Shown: piece after piece, positions 7,889 through 16,062 of the stretch
Layout: every line of letters starts with the position of its first letter
How positions within the stretch are numbered: position 1 is the stretch's first letter
DNA from: Rhodoferax sp. OV413
GTDB lineage: Bacteria; Pseudomonadota; Gammaproteobacteria; Burkholderiales; Burkholderiaceae_C
NCBI RefSeq assembly: GCF_900104385.1
Contig: NZ_FNJA01000001.1
Coordinates: 284,386 to 348,385, forward strand
DNA length: 64,000 nt
Direction: 5' to 3'
Position numbers and translations under genes: made by a program
Notes under the pieces: generated by a model
Told to the model about the DNA's origin: nothing
What the model saw: the letters and a program-made list of their open reading frames with translations, nothing else
Database searches by the model: none

Positions 7889-8866
7889 TTATTTGCTCTC
7901 GGCCTTGGTATCGGTAAAGCGGCCGTAGCTCTGCAGGCGCTCGTAGCGGCGGTCCAGTAGTTCCTTGGTCTTCAGGTCGCTGATCTGGCGGTAGGCATCG
8001 TTCAGCGCGCGCTTCAGGAACGCCGCCATCTGCTTGTGGTCGCGGTGCGCGCCGCCCACGGGCTCATTGACGATCTTGTCGATCAGGCCCAGGGCCTTGA
8101 GGCGGTGCGCGGTAATGCCCAGGGCTTCGGCCGCGTCAGGCGCCTTCTCAGACGTCTTCCACAGAATCGAGGCGCAGCCTTCGGGGCTGATCACCGAGTA
8201 GATGGCGTACTGCAGCATCACCAGCTGGTCGGCCACCGAGATCGCCAGCGCGCCGCCGGAGCCGCCTTCGCCGATGATGGTGGTGATGATGGGCACTTCC
8301 AGCTGCGCCATCTCGTAGATGTTGCGGCCGATGGCTTCGGACTGGCCGCGCTCCTCGGCGTCGATACCCGGGTAGGCGCCGGGGGTGTCGACAAAGGTGA
8401 ACACCGGCAGCTTGAACTTCTCGGCCGTCTTCATCAGGCGCAAGGCCTTGCGGTAGCCCTCAGGCTTGGTCATGCCAAAGTTGCGCAGGCCGCGTTCCTT
8501 GGTGTCACGGCCTTTTTGGTGGCCCAGCACCATGCAAGCCGTGCCGTTGAAGCGGGCCAGGCCGCCGACGATGCTCAGGTCATCGGCAAAGTGGCGGTCG
8601 CCATGCAGTTCGACGAAATCGGTGAAGATTTCATTCACATAGTCCAAGGTGTACGGACGCTCGGCATGGCGGGCGATCTTGGTGATCTGCCACGGCGTGA
8701 GCACGCTGTAGATGTCCTTGGTGAGCTGCAGGCTCTTTTTGCTCAGCTGGTCGATTTCTTCGGAAATGTCGACAGCCGACTCGGTCTGCACATAGCGCAG
8801 CTCTTCAATTTTGGTTTCCAGGTCCGAAATCGGCTGTTCGAAGTCAAGAAAGGTTTTTTTCGCCAA
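7889..8866 (-). CDS. accA: Acetyl-CoA carboxylase carboxyltransferase subunit alpha
   Basis: A 325-aa protein, the usual length for AccA. With AccD it forms the carboxyltransferase that moves CO2 from carboxybiotin to acetyl-CoA, making malonyl-CoA for fatty acid synthesis; here that malonyl-CoA also feeds the aryl polyene pathway encoded at 19-35 kb. The N-terminal helical [18 protein letters not shown] and the core [22 protein letters not shown] and [11 protein letters not shown] are diagnostic. It lies 33 bp downstream of the DNA glycosylase gene on the same strand, in a probable cysS-glycosylase-accA operon. Confidence 0.97.
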   Translation of the reverse strand: MAKKTFLDFEQPISDLETKIEELRYVQTESAVDISEEIDQLSKKSLQLTKDIYSVLTPWQITKIARHAERPYTLDYVNEIFTDFVELHGDRHFADDLSIVGGLARFNGTACMVLGHQKGRDTKERGLRNFGMTKPEGYRKALRLMKTAEKFKLPVFTFVDTPGAYPGIDAEERGQSEAIGRNIYEMAQLEVPIITTIIGEGGSGGALAISVADQLVMLQYAIYSVISPEGCASILWKTSEKAPDAAEALGITAHRLKALGLIDKIVNEPVGGAHRDHKQMAAFLKRALNDAYRQISDLKTKELLDRRYERLQSYGRFTDTKAESK

Positions 8867-8899
8867 AGTCGTTCTCCTATGGGATAGGTTTATTGGGGC

Positions 8900-9592
8900 T
8901 TATTTCGGCGGGTTGACCGCGGGTACGGCGGCCAAAGAGCGCCAAATATACCAAGTTGCCACGCTGCAATACGGTGCCCAGGCGGCAGCGACTTCACGCG
9001 CATCGCTGCGGCTGACCGGGTCACCCGAAAAATAGTTCTGGCTGATGCCGTTGATCAGGCCTACATCGTCCAGCGGCAACACGTTGGGCCGCATCATATG
9101 GAAGATCAGGAACATCTCGGCCGTCCAGCGGCCAATGCCGCGGATCGCCACCAGCTCGGCAATGATGGCCTCGTCGTCCATCTCTTCCCAGGCCTGCACA
9201 TGCAGCTTGCCGGCGTCGAAATGCAGGGCCAAATCGACCAGGTATTCAACCTTGCGCGCGCTCAGGCCCGCGGCGCGCATGTCGTCGACCTTGAGCTTGA
9301 GCACATTCATCGGCGCCATCTGCTCGGGCAGCAGCACGAACTTGCCCCACACCGTCTGCGCCGCCTTGACCGAGATCTGCTGGCCGACGATGCTGCGCGC
9401 CAGCGTGGTGAAGGCGTCGCCCCGGGTTTCCAGGCACACGTCGCCAAACTGCGGAATCAGCCGCTTCATCACCCGGTCTTTTTTTACCAGATGCTTGCGC
9501 GCTTCGGCCCAGTAATCGGGGGTGAACACCGTGGGCTCAACCGCTATCTTTTTAAGAGCTACCACCGCACACTCCACTTGCGCTGGAGGCAT
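8900..9592 (-). CDS. DNA-3-methyladenine glycosylase II family (HhH-GPD)
   Basis: A 230-aa base-excision repair glycosylase of the AlkA/HhH-GPD superfamily. The helix-hairpin-helix is VAIRGIGRWTAEMFLIFHM and the catalytic Asp is in LPLDDVGLINGI; the SIVGQQISVKAA segment is typical of the clade. The first 20 residues are encoded by repeat copy I, and the family normally starts near the VFTPDYW segment. The alternative start is a GTG at 9529, so the N-terminus is uncertain. It lies between cysS and accA in a likely operon. Confidence 0.88.
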   Translation of the reverse strand: MPPAQVECAVVALKKIAVEPTVFTPDYWAEARKHLVKKDRVMKRLIPQFGDVCLETRGDAFTTLARSIVGQQISVKAAQTVWGKFVLLPEQMAPMNVLKLKVDDMRAAGLSARKVEYLVDLALHFDAGKLHVQAWEEMDDEAIIAELVAIRGIGRWTAEMFLIFHMMRPNVLPLDDVGLINGISQNYFSGDPVSRSDAREVAAAWAPYCSVATWYIWRSLAAVPAVNPPK

Positions 9593-9596
9593 AAAT
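9541..9596 (-). repeat. Interspersed repeat, copy I, covering the start of the glycosylase gene
   Basis: Read on the minus strand it shows GCCTCCAGCGCAAGT, a spacer, GGTGGTAGCTCTTAAAAAG and ATAGCGG, matching the family order. It contains the annotated ATG and codes for residues 1-20 of the glycosylase. Confidence 0.6.
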
Positions 9597-9614
9597 TACC
9601 CAAACAACAAGGCA

Positions 9615-10991
9615 CTACGCTGCCTCCCAGGTCGTGCCACCGGCGGCGTCTTTGAGCGCGATGCCGTTGGCCAGCAGGTGTTGGCGGATGCGGTCGGCTT
9701 CGGCAAAGTTGCGCGCGGCCTTGGCCTCGGCACGCTGGGCGATCAGGGCCAGGATGGCCGCGTCATCGAGCGCCGCACCGGCTTGCAGGAAGGCCTTGGC
9801 GCTGCCTTGCAGCAAACCAAGCGTGCCGCCCAGAGCTTGCAACAGTCCGGCCAGCTCCGCCGACTGGCTGCGGTTGACTTCTGATGCCAGGTCGAACAGC
9901 ACGGCAATCGCCTCGGGCGTACCAAAATCTTCGTTCATTGCCGCCTGGAAGCGGGCCGCGAACGGCTGGCTCCAGTCGATGGCCGCGGGTACCACCGGCG
10001 TCACCAGGCTAATGGCGGTGTACAGGCGCTTGAGCGCAGTGCGGGCGTCATCCAGATGCGCATCGCTGTAGTTCAGCGGGCTGCGGTAATGGGTGCGGAC
10101 CAGGAAGAAGCGCAGGGTTTCGGCATCGAACTTTTGCAGCACATCGCGGATGGTGAAGAAGTTGCCCAGGCTCTTGGACATCTTCTCGTTGTCCACCCGC
10201 ACAAAGCCGTTGTGCACCCAGAAGTTGGCCAGCCGCTTGCCGGACGCGCCTTCGCTCTGGGCAATTTCGTTCTCGTGGTGCGGGAACTGCAGGTCGGCGC
10301 CGCCGCCGTGGATGTCGAAGCTCTCGCCCAGGGTCTGGCAAGACATGGCAGAGCACTCGATGTGCCAGCCGGGCCGGCCCGGGCCGAAGTCGCTGTCCCA
10401 TTTGGCGTCGGCCGGTTCGGTGGGTTTGGCGGCTTTCCAGAGCACGAAGTCCAGCGGGTCGTCTTTGCCATCCAGCACCGCCACACGCTCACCGGCGTGC
10501 AGTTCGTCCAGCGACTTGCCCGACAGCTGGCCGTAGCCAGGGAACTTGCGCACCGCAAAGTTCACATCGCCTTGCGGTGTGCGGTAGGCCAGGCCTTTTT
10601 GCTCCAGGGTGCCGATCAGGCTCAGCATCTGCGGCACGTATTCGGTAGCGCGCGGCTCGATGGTCGGCGACTCAATACCCAAGGCGCCGATGTCCTGGTG
10701 CATGGCCAGGGTCATCTCATCGGTCAGCGCACGGATGCTGATGCCGCGCTGCACCGCGCGGGCAATGATCTTGTCGTCGATATCGGTGATGTTGCGCACA
10801 TAGGTGACGCGCAGGCCACTGACCTTGAGCCAGCGCTGCACCACGTCGAACGCCATCATCATGCGGGCGTGGCCGATGTGGCACAGGTCGTAAATCGTCA
10901 TGCCGCACACATACATGCGCACATGGCCAGGTTCGATCGGAGAAAACTCTTCCAGAGCACGCGACAGCGTGTTGTAAATGCGCAAACTCAT
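9615..10991 (-). CDS. cysS: Cysteinyl-tRNA synthetase
   Basis: A 458-aa class I synthetase that charges tRNA-Cys. The HIGH motif appears as [12 protein letters not shown] with the zinc-site Cys just before ([13 protein letters not shown]), other zinc ligands lie in GWHIECSAM and the [10 protein letters not shown] segment, and KMSKSLGN is the second ATP motif. I start it at the ATG at 10991 (MSLRIYNTL), the family's usual N-terminus, not at the longer frame from 11003. It is the first gene of a probable minus-strand operon with the glycosylase and accA and is divergent from the TPR gene. Confidence 0.97.
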   Translation of the reverse strand: MSLRIYNTLSRALEEFSPIEPGHVRMYVCGMTIYDLCHIGHARMMMAFDVVQRWLKVSGLRVTYVRNITDIDDKIIARAVQRGISIRALTDEMTLAMHQDIGALGIESPTIEPRATEYVPQMLSLIGTLEQKGLAYRTPQGDVNFAVRKFPGYGQLSGKSLDELHAGERVAVLDGKDDPLDFVLWKAAKPTEPADAKWDSDFGPGRPGWHIECSAMSCQTLGESFDIHGGGADLQFPHHENEIAQSEGASGKRLANFWVHNGFVRVDNEKMSKSLGNFFTIRDVLQKFDAETLRFFLVRTHYRSPLNYSDAHLDDARTALKRLYTAISLVTPVVPAAIDWSQPFAARFQAAMNEDFGTPEAIAVLFDLASEVNRSQSAELAGLLQALGGTLGLLQGSAKAFLQAGAALDDAAILALIAQRAEAKAARNFAEADRIRQHLLANGIALKDAAGGTTWEAA

Positions 10992-11108
10992 GAAATATAG
11001 CAATTGGGCAGGACGCTCAGGCGTACTGCGGACGTGGTCAGTGGGTTGGCGAACAGGGTCTCCCGCTCAGGCCGTAGGGGTGGAGAAGGCGGCGTCAGAC
11101 CCCTGGGC

Positions 11109-11114
11109 TACAAT
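11109..11114 (+). promoter_or_regulatory. Possible -10 element before the TPR-cyclophilin operon
   Basis: TACAAT, 61 bp before the ATG at 11175. There is no good -35 at the expected distance, so the assignment is weak. The 183 bp between cysS and this operon must hold both promoters. Confidence 0.3.
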
Positions 11115-11174
11115 CCTTCGCAGTATATCGCCCCCTCGTTTGGGCATGGCTTTGCATCCTGTTTAAGAGGCTTT

Positions 11175-11711
11175 ATGGCGCACATGACATCCCGTTTTTC
11201 CGCAGGTTTACGCGTGCTGGCCGCTGCCGCTCTGTTCGCCTGCGCAGCTACCGCCTACGCCGATGAGTACGCCGATGTCAGCCAGCTGCTGCGCACCGGC
11301 AAGCTGGCCGAAGCCCAGGCCAAGGCCGACCTGTACCTGGCCGTCAAACCCCGCGACCCGCAAATGCGCTTTCTGAAGTCGGCCGTGCAATCGGCTAACG
11401 GCCAGGCGGGCGAGGCCATCGCCACCCTGAACGCCCTGACCCAGGAATTCCCCGAGTTGCCCGAGCCGTACAACAACCTGGCCGTGCTGTACGCCAGCCA
11501 GAACGACCTGGACAAGGCCCGCACCGCGCTGGAAATGGCGGTGCGCATCAACCCCGCCTACGCCACCGCCTACGAGAACCTGGGCGACGTGTATGCCAAG
11601 CTGGCCAGCCAGTCGTACAGCAAATCGCTGCAATTGAATGCCAGCAATCCGCAGGCTTCGCAAAAAGTGACCTTGTTGAAAAGCGTTTTGGCTCCAGCTA
11701 AAACCAAGTAA
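11175..11711 (+). CDS. Periplasmic TPR-repeat protein
   Basis: A 178-aa exported protein. The signal peptide runs to about residue 31 (ending ATAYADE). The mature part has tetratricopeptide repeats, most clearly the pair around LPEPYNNLAVLYASQNDLDKARTALEMAVRINP and AYATAYENLGDVYAKLA (described here by position: residues about 95-150). TPR arrays are protein-binding scaffolds; the partner is unknown. The start is the ATG at 11175; an ATG three codons downstream is the alternative. It is the first gene of a plus-strand unit with two cyclophilins, lpxH and mtfA. Confidence 0.75.
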   Translation: MAHMTSRFSAGLRVLAAAALFACAATAYADEYADVSQLLRTGKLAEAQAKADLYLAVKPRDPQMRFLKSAVQSANGQAGEAIATLNALTQEFPELPEPYNNLAVLYASQNDLDKARTALEMAVRINPAYATAYENLGDVYAKLASQSYSKSLQLNASNPQASQKVTLLKSVLAPAKTK

Positions 11712-11779
11712 ACCGGCTATCCGGGATTACTGCGGCCGCTACTGGCGGCCTCCCCGTCCTTTTTATCTTTCTAGTATCC

Positions 11780-12355
11780 ATGACCATGACTTCTATCTCC
11801 AAGCGCGCCTTGCTGCTGGGCTGCGCCCTGTGGGCAGCGGGCAGCGCCTTTGCCGCCGATGCACCCCGCGTCAAGTTCAGCACCTCGATGGGCGAATTTG
11901 TGGTCGAGGTCTACCCCGACAAAGCCCCCAAGACGGTGGAGAACTTCCTGCAGTACACCAAAGACAAGTTCTATGACGGCACCATCTTCCACCGCGTGAT
12001 GGACGGCTTCATGGTGCAAGGCGGCGGCTTCACCGCCGACATGCAGCAAAAGCCTACTCGTCCACCGGTGCCGCTAGAAGCCAGCAACGGCCTGAAGAAC
12101 GACCGCGGCACCATTGCCATGGCGCGCACCGGCAACCCGAATTCGGCCACCGCCCAGTTCTTCATCAATGTGCAGAACAACGCCAGCCTGAACGCGCCCT
12201 CGCCGGACGGCTATGGCTACACCGTGTTCGGCAAAGTGGTGTCGGGCATGGAGGTGATCGACAAGATCCGCGTCGCCCCCACCGGCAACAAAGGCCCGTT
12301 CCAAAACGTCCCGCTGACCACCATCAGCATCCAGTCTGCTACCTCTGTTAACTAA
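11780..12355 (+). CDS. ppiA: Periplasmic peptidyl-prolyl cis-trans isomerase (cyclophilin)
   Basis: A 191-aa cyclophilin with an N-terminal signal peptide ending AFAADA. The catalytic core is present: [14 protein letters not shown], the [17 protein letters not shown] substrate segment and [11 protein letters not shown]. It catalyses proline isomerisation in exported proteins. It is followed after 12 bp by a cytoplasmic paralogue of the same fold without a signal peptide, so this is a tandem duplicate specialised by compartment. Confidence 0.93.
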   Translation: MTMTSISKRALLLGCALWAAGSAFAADAPRVKFSTSMGEFVVEVYPDKAPKTVENFLQYTKDKFYDGTIFHRVMDGFMVQGGGFTADMQQKPTRPPVPLEASNGLKNDRGTIAMARTGNPNSATAQFFINVQNNASLNAPSPDGYGYTVFGKVVSGMEVIDKIRVAPTGNKGPFQNVPLTTISIQSATSVN

Positions 12356-12367
12356 GGAAACCTTGCC

Positions 12368-12874
12368 ATGAGCAACCCTAAAGTCGAACTCCACATTGCC
12401 AACCGCGGCGTCATCACCCTCGAACTCGACGCTGAAAAAGCACCCAAGTCGGTCGCCAACTTCCTGGCCTACGTGGCCAAGGGCCACTACGACAACACCA
12501 TCTTCCACCGCGTGATCCCCGGCTTCATGGTGCAAGGCGGTGGTTTCGAACCCGACATGAAGCAAAAAGGTACGGACGCGCCTATCGACAACGAAGCCAA
12601 CAACGGCCTGAAGAACGACAACTACACCGTGGCCATGGCGCGTACCAATGACCCGCACTCGGCCACCGCCCAGTTCTTTATCAACGTGGCCAACAACGGC
12701 TTCCTGAACCACACCGCCATCTCGGCTTCGGGCTGGGGCTATGCCGTATTCGGCAAAGTGGTCTCGGGCGCTGAAGTGGTCGACGCCATCAAGGCCGTGA
12801 AGACCGGCAACAAGGGCGGCCATGGTGACGTGCCTGTTGAGGACGTGATCATCGAAAAAGCCGTCGCCATCTAA
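12368..12874 (+). CDS. ppiB: Cytoplasmic peptidyl-prolyl cis-trans isomerase
   Basis: A 168-aa cyclophilin without a signal peptide. [19 protein letters not shown], the [17 protein letters not shown] block and [14 protein letters not shown] mark the active site. It follows the periplasmic paralogue with a 12-bp gap and a good AAGGAAAC ribosome site, and precedes lpxH by 12 bp, an arrangement common in Betaproteobacteria. Confidence 0.95.
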   Translation: MSNPKVELHIANRGVITLELDAEKAPKSVANFLAYVAKGHYDNTIFHRVIPGFMVQGGGFEPDMKQKGTDAPIDNEANNGLKNDNYTVAMARTNDPHSATAQFFINVANNGFLNHTAISASGWGYAVFGKVVSGAEVVDAIKAVKTGNKGGHGDVPVEDVIIEKAVAI

Positions 12875-12886
12875 GTCGGTTTCTTC

Positions 12887-13663
12887 GTGACCTCGACCGT
12901 GCCCCCGGTGGCGGAGCTGATAGCTCCTAGCCACTGGCGCACGGTCGATTGCATTTCGGACCTGCATCTGGTCGCCAGCGAACCCGCCACCTTTGCGGCC
13001 TGGCAGCGCTACATGGCCGAGACTCCGGCCGATGCGGTCTGCATACTTGGCGACCTGTTTGAAGTCTGGGTGGGCGACGACGCAGTGGCAGCCGACCCGG
13101 ACGGCTTCGACGCCGCCTGCATGGAGGTGCTGCGCGCAGCGGCCCGCCAGCGCCCTGTGTACTTCATGCACGGCAACCGCGACTTTCTGGTTGGCCGCGC
13201 CGGCCTGGCGGACTGCGGCGTAACGCTGCTCGACGACCCCACGGTATTGCAGTTCGCCGGCCAGCGCTGGCTGCTCAGCCATGGCGACGCGCTGTGCCTG
13301 GACGATACCGATTACCTGCAATTCCGCGCCCTGGTGCGCAGCCCACAGTGGCAAACCGAGTTTCTGGCCAAACCGCTGGCCGAACGCCAGCAGATCGCGC
13401 GCGGCATCCGCAGCCAAAGCGAGCAGCGCAAGCGCAGCGGCGCCATCTATGCCGATGTGGACACGCCCGCCGCCCGCGACTGGCTGCACGCCGCGCAAGC
13501 CCCGGTGCTCATCCACGGCCATACCCACCGGCCGGCCCTGCACAACCTGGGCGACGGCCTGCAGCGCTGGGTGCTCAGCGACTGGGACCTGGCCGCCACA
13601 CCGCCGCGCGGCGAGGCCTTGCGCTTGTCGGCGGCCGGTGTGCAGCGTCTGCCGCTGGCCTGA
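12887..13663 (+). CDS. lpxH: UDP-2,3-diacylglucosamine diphosphatase
   Basis: A 258-aa calcineurin-type metallophosphoesterase that hydrolyses UDP-2,3-diacylglucosamine to lipid X and UMP in lipid A synthesis. All metal-binding motifs are visible in order: SDLHL, GDLFEVWVGDD, HGNRDFL, LSHGDALCLDD and HGHTHRP. The start is a GTG at 12887, 12 bp after ppiB. The N-terminal extension before SDLHL (about 25 residues) is longer than usual, and part of it may come from a degenerate repeat copy. Confidence 0.93.
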   Translation: MTSTVPPVAELIAPSHWRTVDCISDLHLVASEPATFAAWQRYMAETPADAVCILGDLFEVWVGDDAVAADPDGFDAACMEVLRAAARQRPVYFMHGNRDFLVGRAGLADCGVTLLDDPTVLQFAGQRWLLSHGDALCLDDTDYLQFRALVRSPQWQTEFLAKPLAERQQIARGIRSQSEQRKRSGAIYADVDTPAARDWLHAAQAPVLIHGHTHRPALHNLGDGLQRWVLSDWDLAATPPRGEALRLSAAGVQRLPLA

Positions 13664-13668
13664 ACCGC

Positions 13669-14505
13669 ATGTGGGATTGGCTGCGGGCGAAACGGCAACC
13701 GCCGATTCCCGATGCGCTGTGGCAGCCGCTGCTGGCCCGGCACCGGTTCCTGGCCGAACTGCCAGCGCACGACCAGCTGTATCTGCGCGAACTCAGCCGC
13801 CAGTTCCTGGCGCACAAAGAATTCCACGGTGCACACGGCCTGCAGATCAGCGACGGCATGGCGCTGGCAATTGCCGCCCAGGCCTGCCTGCCGCTGCTCT
13901 ACCTGCCGCGCAAGGCGACCCGCTGGCAGCCGGGCGGGCTCGGCTGGTATGGCGACTTTGTTGGCATCAACGTCTACCCCGGTGAGGTGCTGGCCGGGCG
14001 TGAAAGCGTGGACGACGCGGGCGTGGTGCACCGCTACCGCGAAGCCTTGCTGGGCGAAGCCATGGACGGCGGGCCGGTGGTGCTGAGCTGGGTCGACGTG
14101 GCCCAGGCCGACGCCAGCGCTGCGCAGGGTACCAACCTGGTGATCCACGAGTTCGCCCACAAGATCGCCATGCAGGGTGGCCTGGCGGACGATGAAGAGC
14201 TGGGCTACTGCCCGCCCCTGCCGCCGGGTTTTCTGGGCAGTCGGTCGGCACGGGCCGCGGTGGCCGCCTGGTATGGGCTGCTGCAGCCCGCGTATGAAGG
14301 CTTCCGCGAGCAGGTCATCATCGCCGAGCGCTTCAGCGGCCCGCCGACCTGGCTGGACCCGTATGCGGCAGAGTCGATGGACGAGTTCTTCGCCGTGGCC
14401 TGCGAGGCCTACTGGGTGCAACGGGCCCGGTTTGCCCAGGAGTTCCCGTCGCTGATGCCGCTGATGGACGGATTCTTTCGCCCCGGAAGCGCCGAAAATT
14501 TATAG
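13669..14505 (+). CDS. mtfA: MtfA-type zinc peptidase
   Basis: A 278-aa cytosolic metallopeptidase of the MtfA (DgsA anti-repressor) family. The zinc motif is HEFAH at residues 160-164, and a further ligand is expected in the SMDEFFAVACEAYW segment. In enterobacteria MtfA binds and inactivates the glucose regulator Mlc; whether a Mlc homologue exists here cannot be told. The gene starts five bp after lpxH and is probably co-transcribed with it. It ends at repeat copy D. Confidence 0.9.
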   Translation: MWDWLRAKRQPPIPDALWQPLLARHRFLAELPAHDQLYLRELSRQFLAHKEFHGAHGLQISDGMALAIAAQACLPLLYLPRKATRWQPGGLGWYGDFVGINVYPGEVLAGRESVDDAGVVHRYREALLGEAMDGGPVVLSWVDVAQADASAAQGTNLVIHEFAHKIAMQGGLADDEELGYCPPLPPGFLGSRSARAAVAAWYGLLQPAYEGFREQVIIAERFSGPPTWLDPYAAESMDEFFAVACEAYWVQRARFAQEFPSLMPLMDGFFRPGSAENL

Positions 14506-14560
14506 AAAATCAGGCTCTAGCGCATATTTCACCAGCGCCAACAGCTATTTTTTCAATAGC
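14505..14560 (+). repeat. Interspersed repeat, copy D, between convergent mtfA and a LysR gene
   Basis: Contains CTCTAGCGCATATTTCACC, AGCGCCAACAGCTATTTTTT and CAATAGC. It begins at the stop of mtfA and encodes, on the minus strand, the last 16 or so residues of the LysR protein. Confidence 0.8.
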
Positions 14561-15466
14561 ACGCAGCCTATCCCACACCGGCTCAGCCCCAAAGCGTTCG
14601 GCCAGAAAATCCAGCAAGCTGCGGATGCTGGCCGGCTGGTGGCGGCGCGGCAGGTAGACGGCGTAGATGCCCAGGCGCGCAGGCTGCCATTCGGGCAGCA
14701 CAATCTCCAGCTCGCCAGACTGCAACAGCGGCGCCACCGCATAGGTAGGCTGCAGCGACAGCCCGGCGCCCGCGCGCACCGCCTGCACCAGGGCCGTGGT
14801 GTCGTTGGCGCTGAGGTTGCCGCCGACCTGCACCGAAGCCTCCACACCGTTGCGGTAGAAGGTCCATTGGCTGGTGTCCAGGCGTGACGCCGTCAGGCAG
14901 TTGTGCTGCACCAGGTCTTCCAGCACCTGCGGCACACCTTTGCGCTGCAAGTAGGCCGGCGCCGCGCACAGCACCGACCGGCATACCGACAGCTTTCGGG
15001 CCAGCAGGCTGGCGTCCAGCGCGTTGGCGATCCGCACGGCGACGTCGACCCGGTCTTCGGCCAGCTGCACCAGCCCATCGCCCAACAGCAGATCAACCCG
15101 GACCCGCGGATAGCGCGCCAGGTAGTCGGCCACGGCCGCCGCCAGATGCGACTGCCCGAACCCGCTGCTGCAGGCCACGCGGATCTGGCCATAGGGCTCG
15201 GTATCCCGCTGGCCGACCACTTGCTCGACATCGTGCACCAGCTCCAGCAGCAGATGACTGCGTGCCACGCAGGCCTGGCCGGCTTCGGTCAGCGACAAAC
15301 GGCGGGTGGTGCGCTGCAGCAAGGGTTCGCCCAACCAGTGTTCCAGCTCGGCAATATGCCGTGTCACCATGGCCCGGGACATGCCCAGCGTGCCAGCGGC
15401 CGCGGTAAAGCTGCCGGCCGCCACCACTTCGCCAAAGACCCGCATGGCAGAGATTCGGTCCATCAA
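14510..15466 (-). CDS. LysR family transcriptional regulator
   Basis: A 318-aa LysR regulator: N-terminal helix-turn-helix (residues about 1-62, with GSFTAAAGTLGMSRAMVTRHI) and a type 2 periplasmic-binding effector domain. Its C-terminal tail (AIEKIAVGAGEICARA) lies inside repeat copy D, so the ancestral stop has been replaced. No divergent target gene is adjacent: the gene upstream on the same strand is arfB. An AT-rich palindrome about 100 bp upstream (15563-15586) may be its own operator. The effector and target are unknown. Confidence 0.88.
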   Translation of the reverse strand: MMDRISAMRVFGEVVAAGSFTAAAGTLGMSRAMVTRHIAELEHWLGEPLLQRTTRRLSLTEAGQACVARSHLLLELVHDVEQVVGQRDTEPYGQIRVACSSGFGQSHLAAAVADYLARYPRVRVDLLLGDGLVQLAEDRVDVAVRIANALDASLLARKLSVCRSVLCAAPAYLQRKGVPQVLEDLVQHNCLTASRLDTSQWTFYRNGVEASVQVGGNLSANDTTALVQAVRAGAGLSLQPTYAVAPLLQSGELEIVLPEWQPARLGIYAVYLPRRHQPASIRSLLDFLAERFGAEPVWDRLRAIEKIAVGAGEICARA

Positions 15467-15562
15467 TGTCTCCTAGCTGCCCACGCTTGCCGCCCAAACC
15501 CACTGGAGATCGCCGCAAGAGCACGCGGAACGGCTAAATTTTTTACTATTTTTTGAATACAG

Positions 15563-15586
15563 GCAATATTTTTCAATAAATATTGC
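15563..15586. promoter_or_regulatory. AT-rich perfect palindrome upstream of the LysR gene
   Basis: GCAATATTT / AAATATTGC, nine-bp arms with a six-nt loop, in a 185-bp AT-rich gap between arfB and the LysR gene. Wider GAATA...TATTC flanks extend the symmetry. A LysR-type operator is the simplest reading, but a structured RNA downstream of arfB is possible. Confidence 0.5.
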
Positions 15587-15651
15587 ATACAAATATTCTT
15601 GGACAAATAGCCCAAAAAGTGCTTGCTACCTGCGCAGCGGGGAGACTGGCT

Positions 15652-16062
15652 TTAGTCGAAGACCTTGGCGCGCAAGGCCTTGGTGCTGGATCGCTGGGTT
15701 TTGCCTTCCAGCCGGCGCTGCTTGGAGCCGTAGGTAGGCTGGGTGGCGCGCCGCACCCGCGGCGGCAGGGCCACGCTGTTGACCAGGGCTTGCAGCCGCT
15801 CCAGCGCGTCGGCCCGGTTCTGGTCCTGGCTGCGGGTTTGCTGGGCTTTGATGACCAGCACGCCTTGCTGGGTGATGCGGCTGTCGCGCAAGGCCAGCAG
15901 CCGCTCCTTCACATCCTCCGGCAAGGACGATGCCGGGATGTCGAAGCGCAGATGGACCGCGCTGGAGACCTTGTTGACGTTCTGCCCGCCCGCGCCCTGG
16001 GCCCGTATCGCGGTGATCTCGACTTCGGCCGGATCGATGGGCAGCGGGCGGAAATGGATCAT
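15652..16062 (-). CDS. arfB: Alternative ribosome-rescue factor ArfB (peptidyl-tRNA hydrolase)
   Basis: A 136-aa stand-alone release-factor-like hydrolase. The catalytic GGQ lies in QGAGGQNVNKVSSAV near residues 24-27, and the C-terminus is a basic tail (KQRRLEGKTQRSSTKALR) that enters the mRNA channel of stalled ribosomes. It releases peptide from non-stop ribosomes. Its start overlaps the end of the SIMPL gene by four bases, indicating coupled translation on the minus strand. No ssrA gene lies in this window. Confidence 0.93.
   Translation of the reverse strand: MIHFRPLPIDPAEVEITAIRAQGAGGQNVNKVSSAVHLRFDIPASSLPEDVKERLLALRDSRITQQGVLVIKAQQTRSQDQNRADALERLQALVNSVALPPRVRRATQPTYGSKQRRLEGKTQRSSTKALRAKVFD

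Noticed and set aside
10992-11174. tRNA or small RNA gene in the cysS/TPR gap
   Set aside because: No cloverleaf, CCA end or T-loop GTTCRA motif was found.
12074-13543. Long minus-strand open frame of 489 codons opposite ppiB and lpxH
   Set aside because: It is antisense to three clear genes with catalytic motifs, is His/Gly/Val-rich as expected of a complement frame, and has no recognisable domain.
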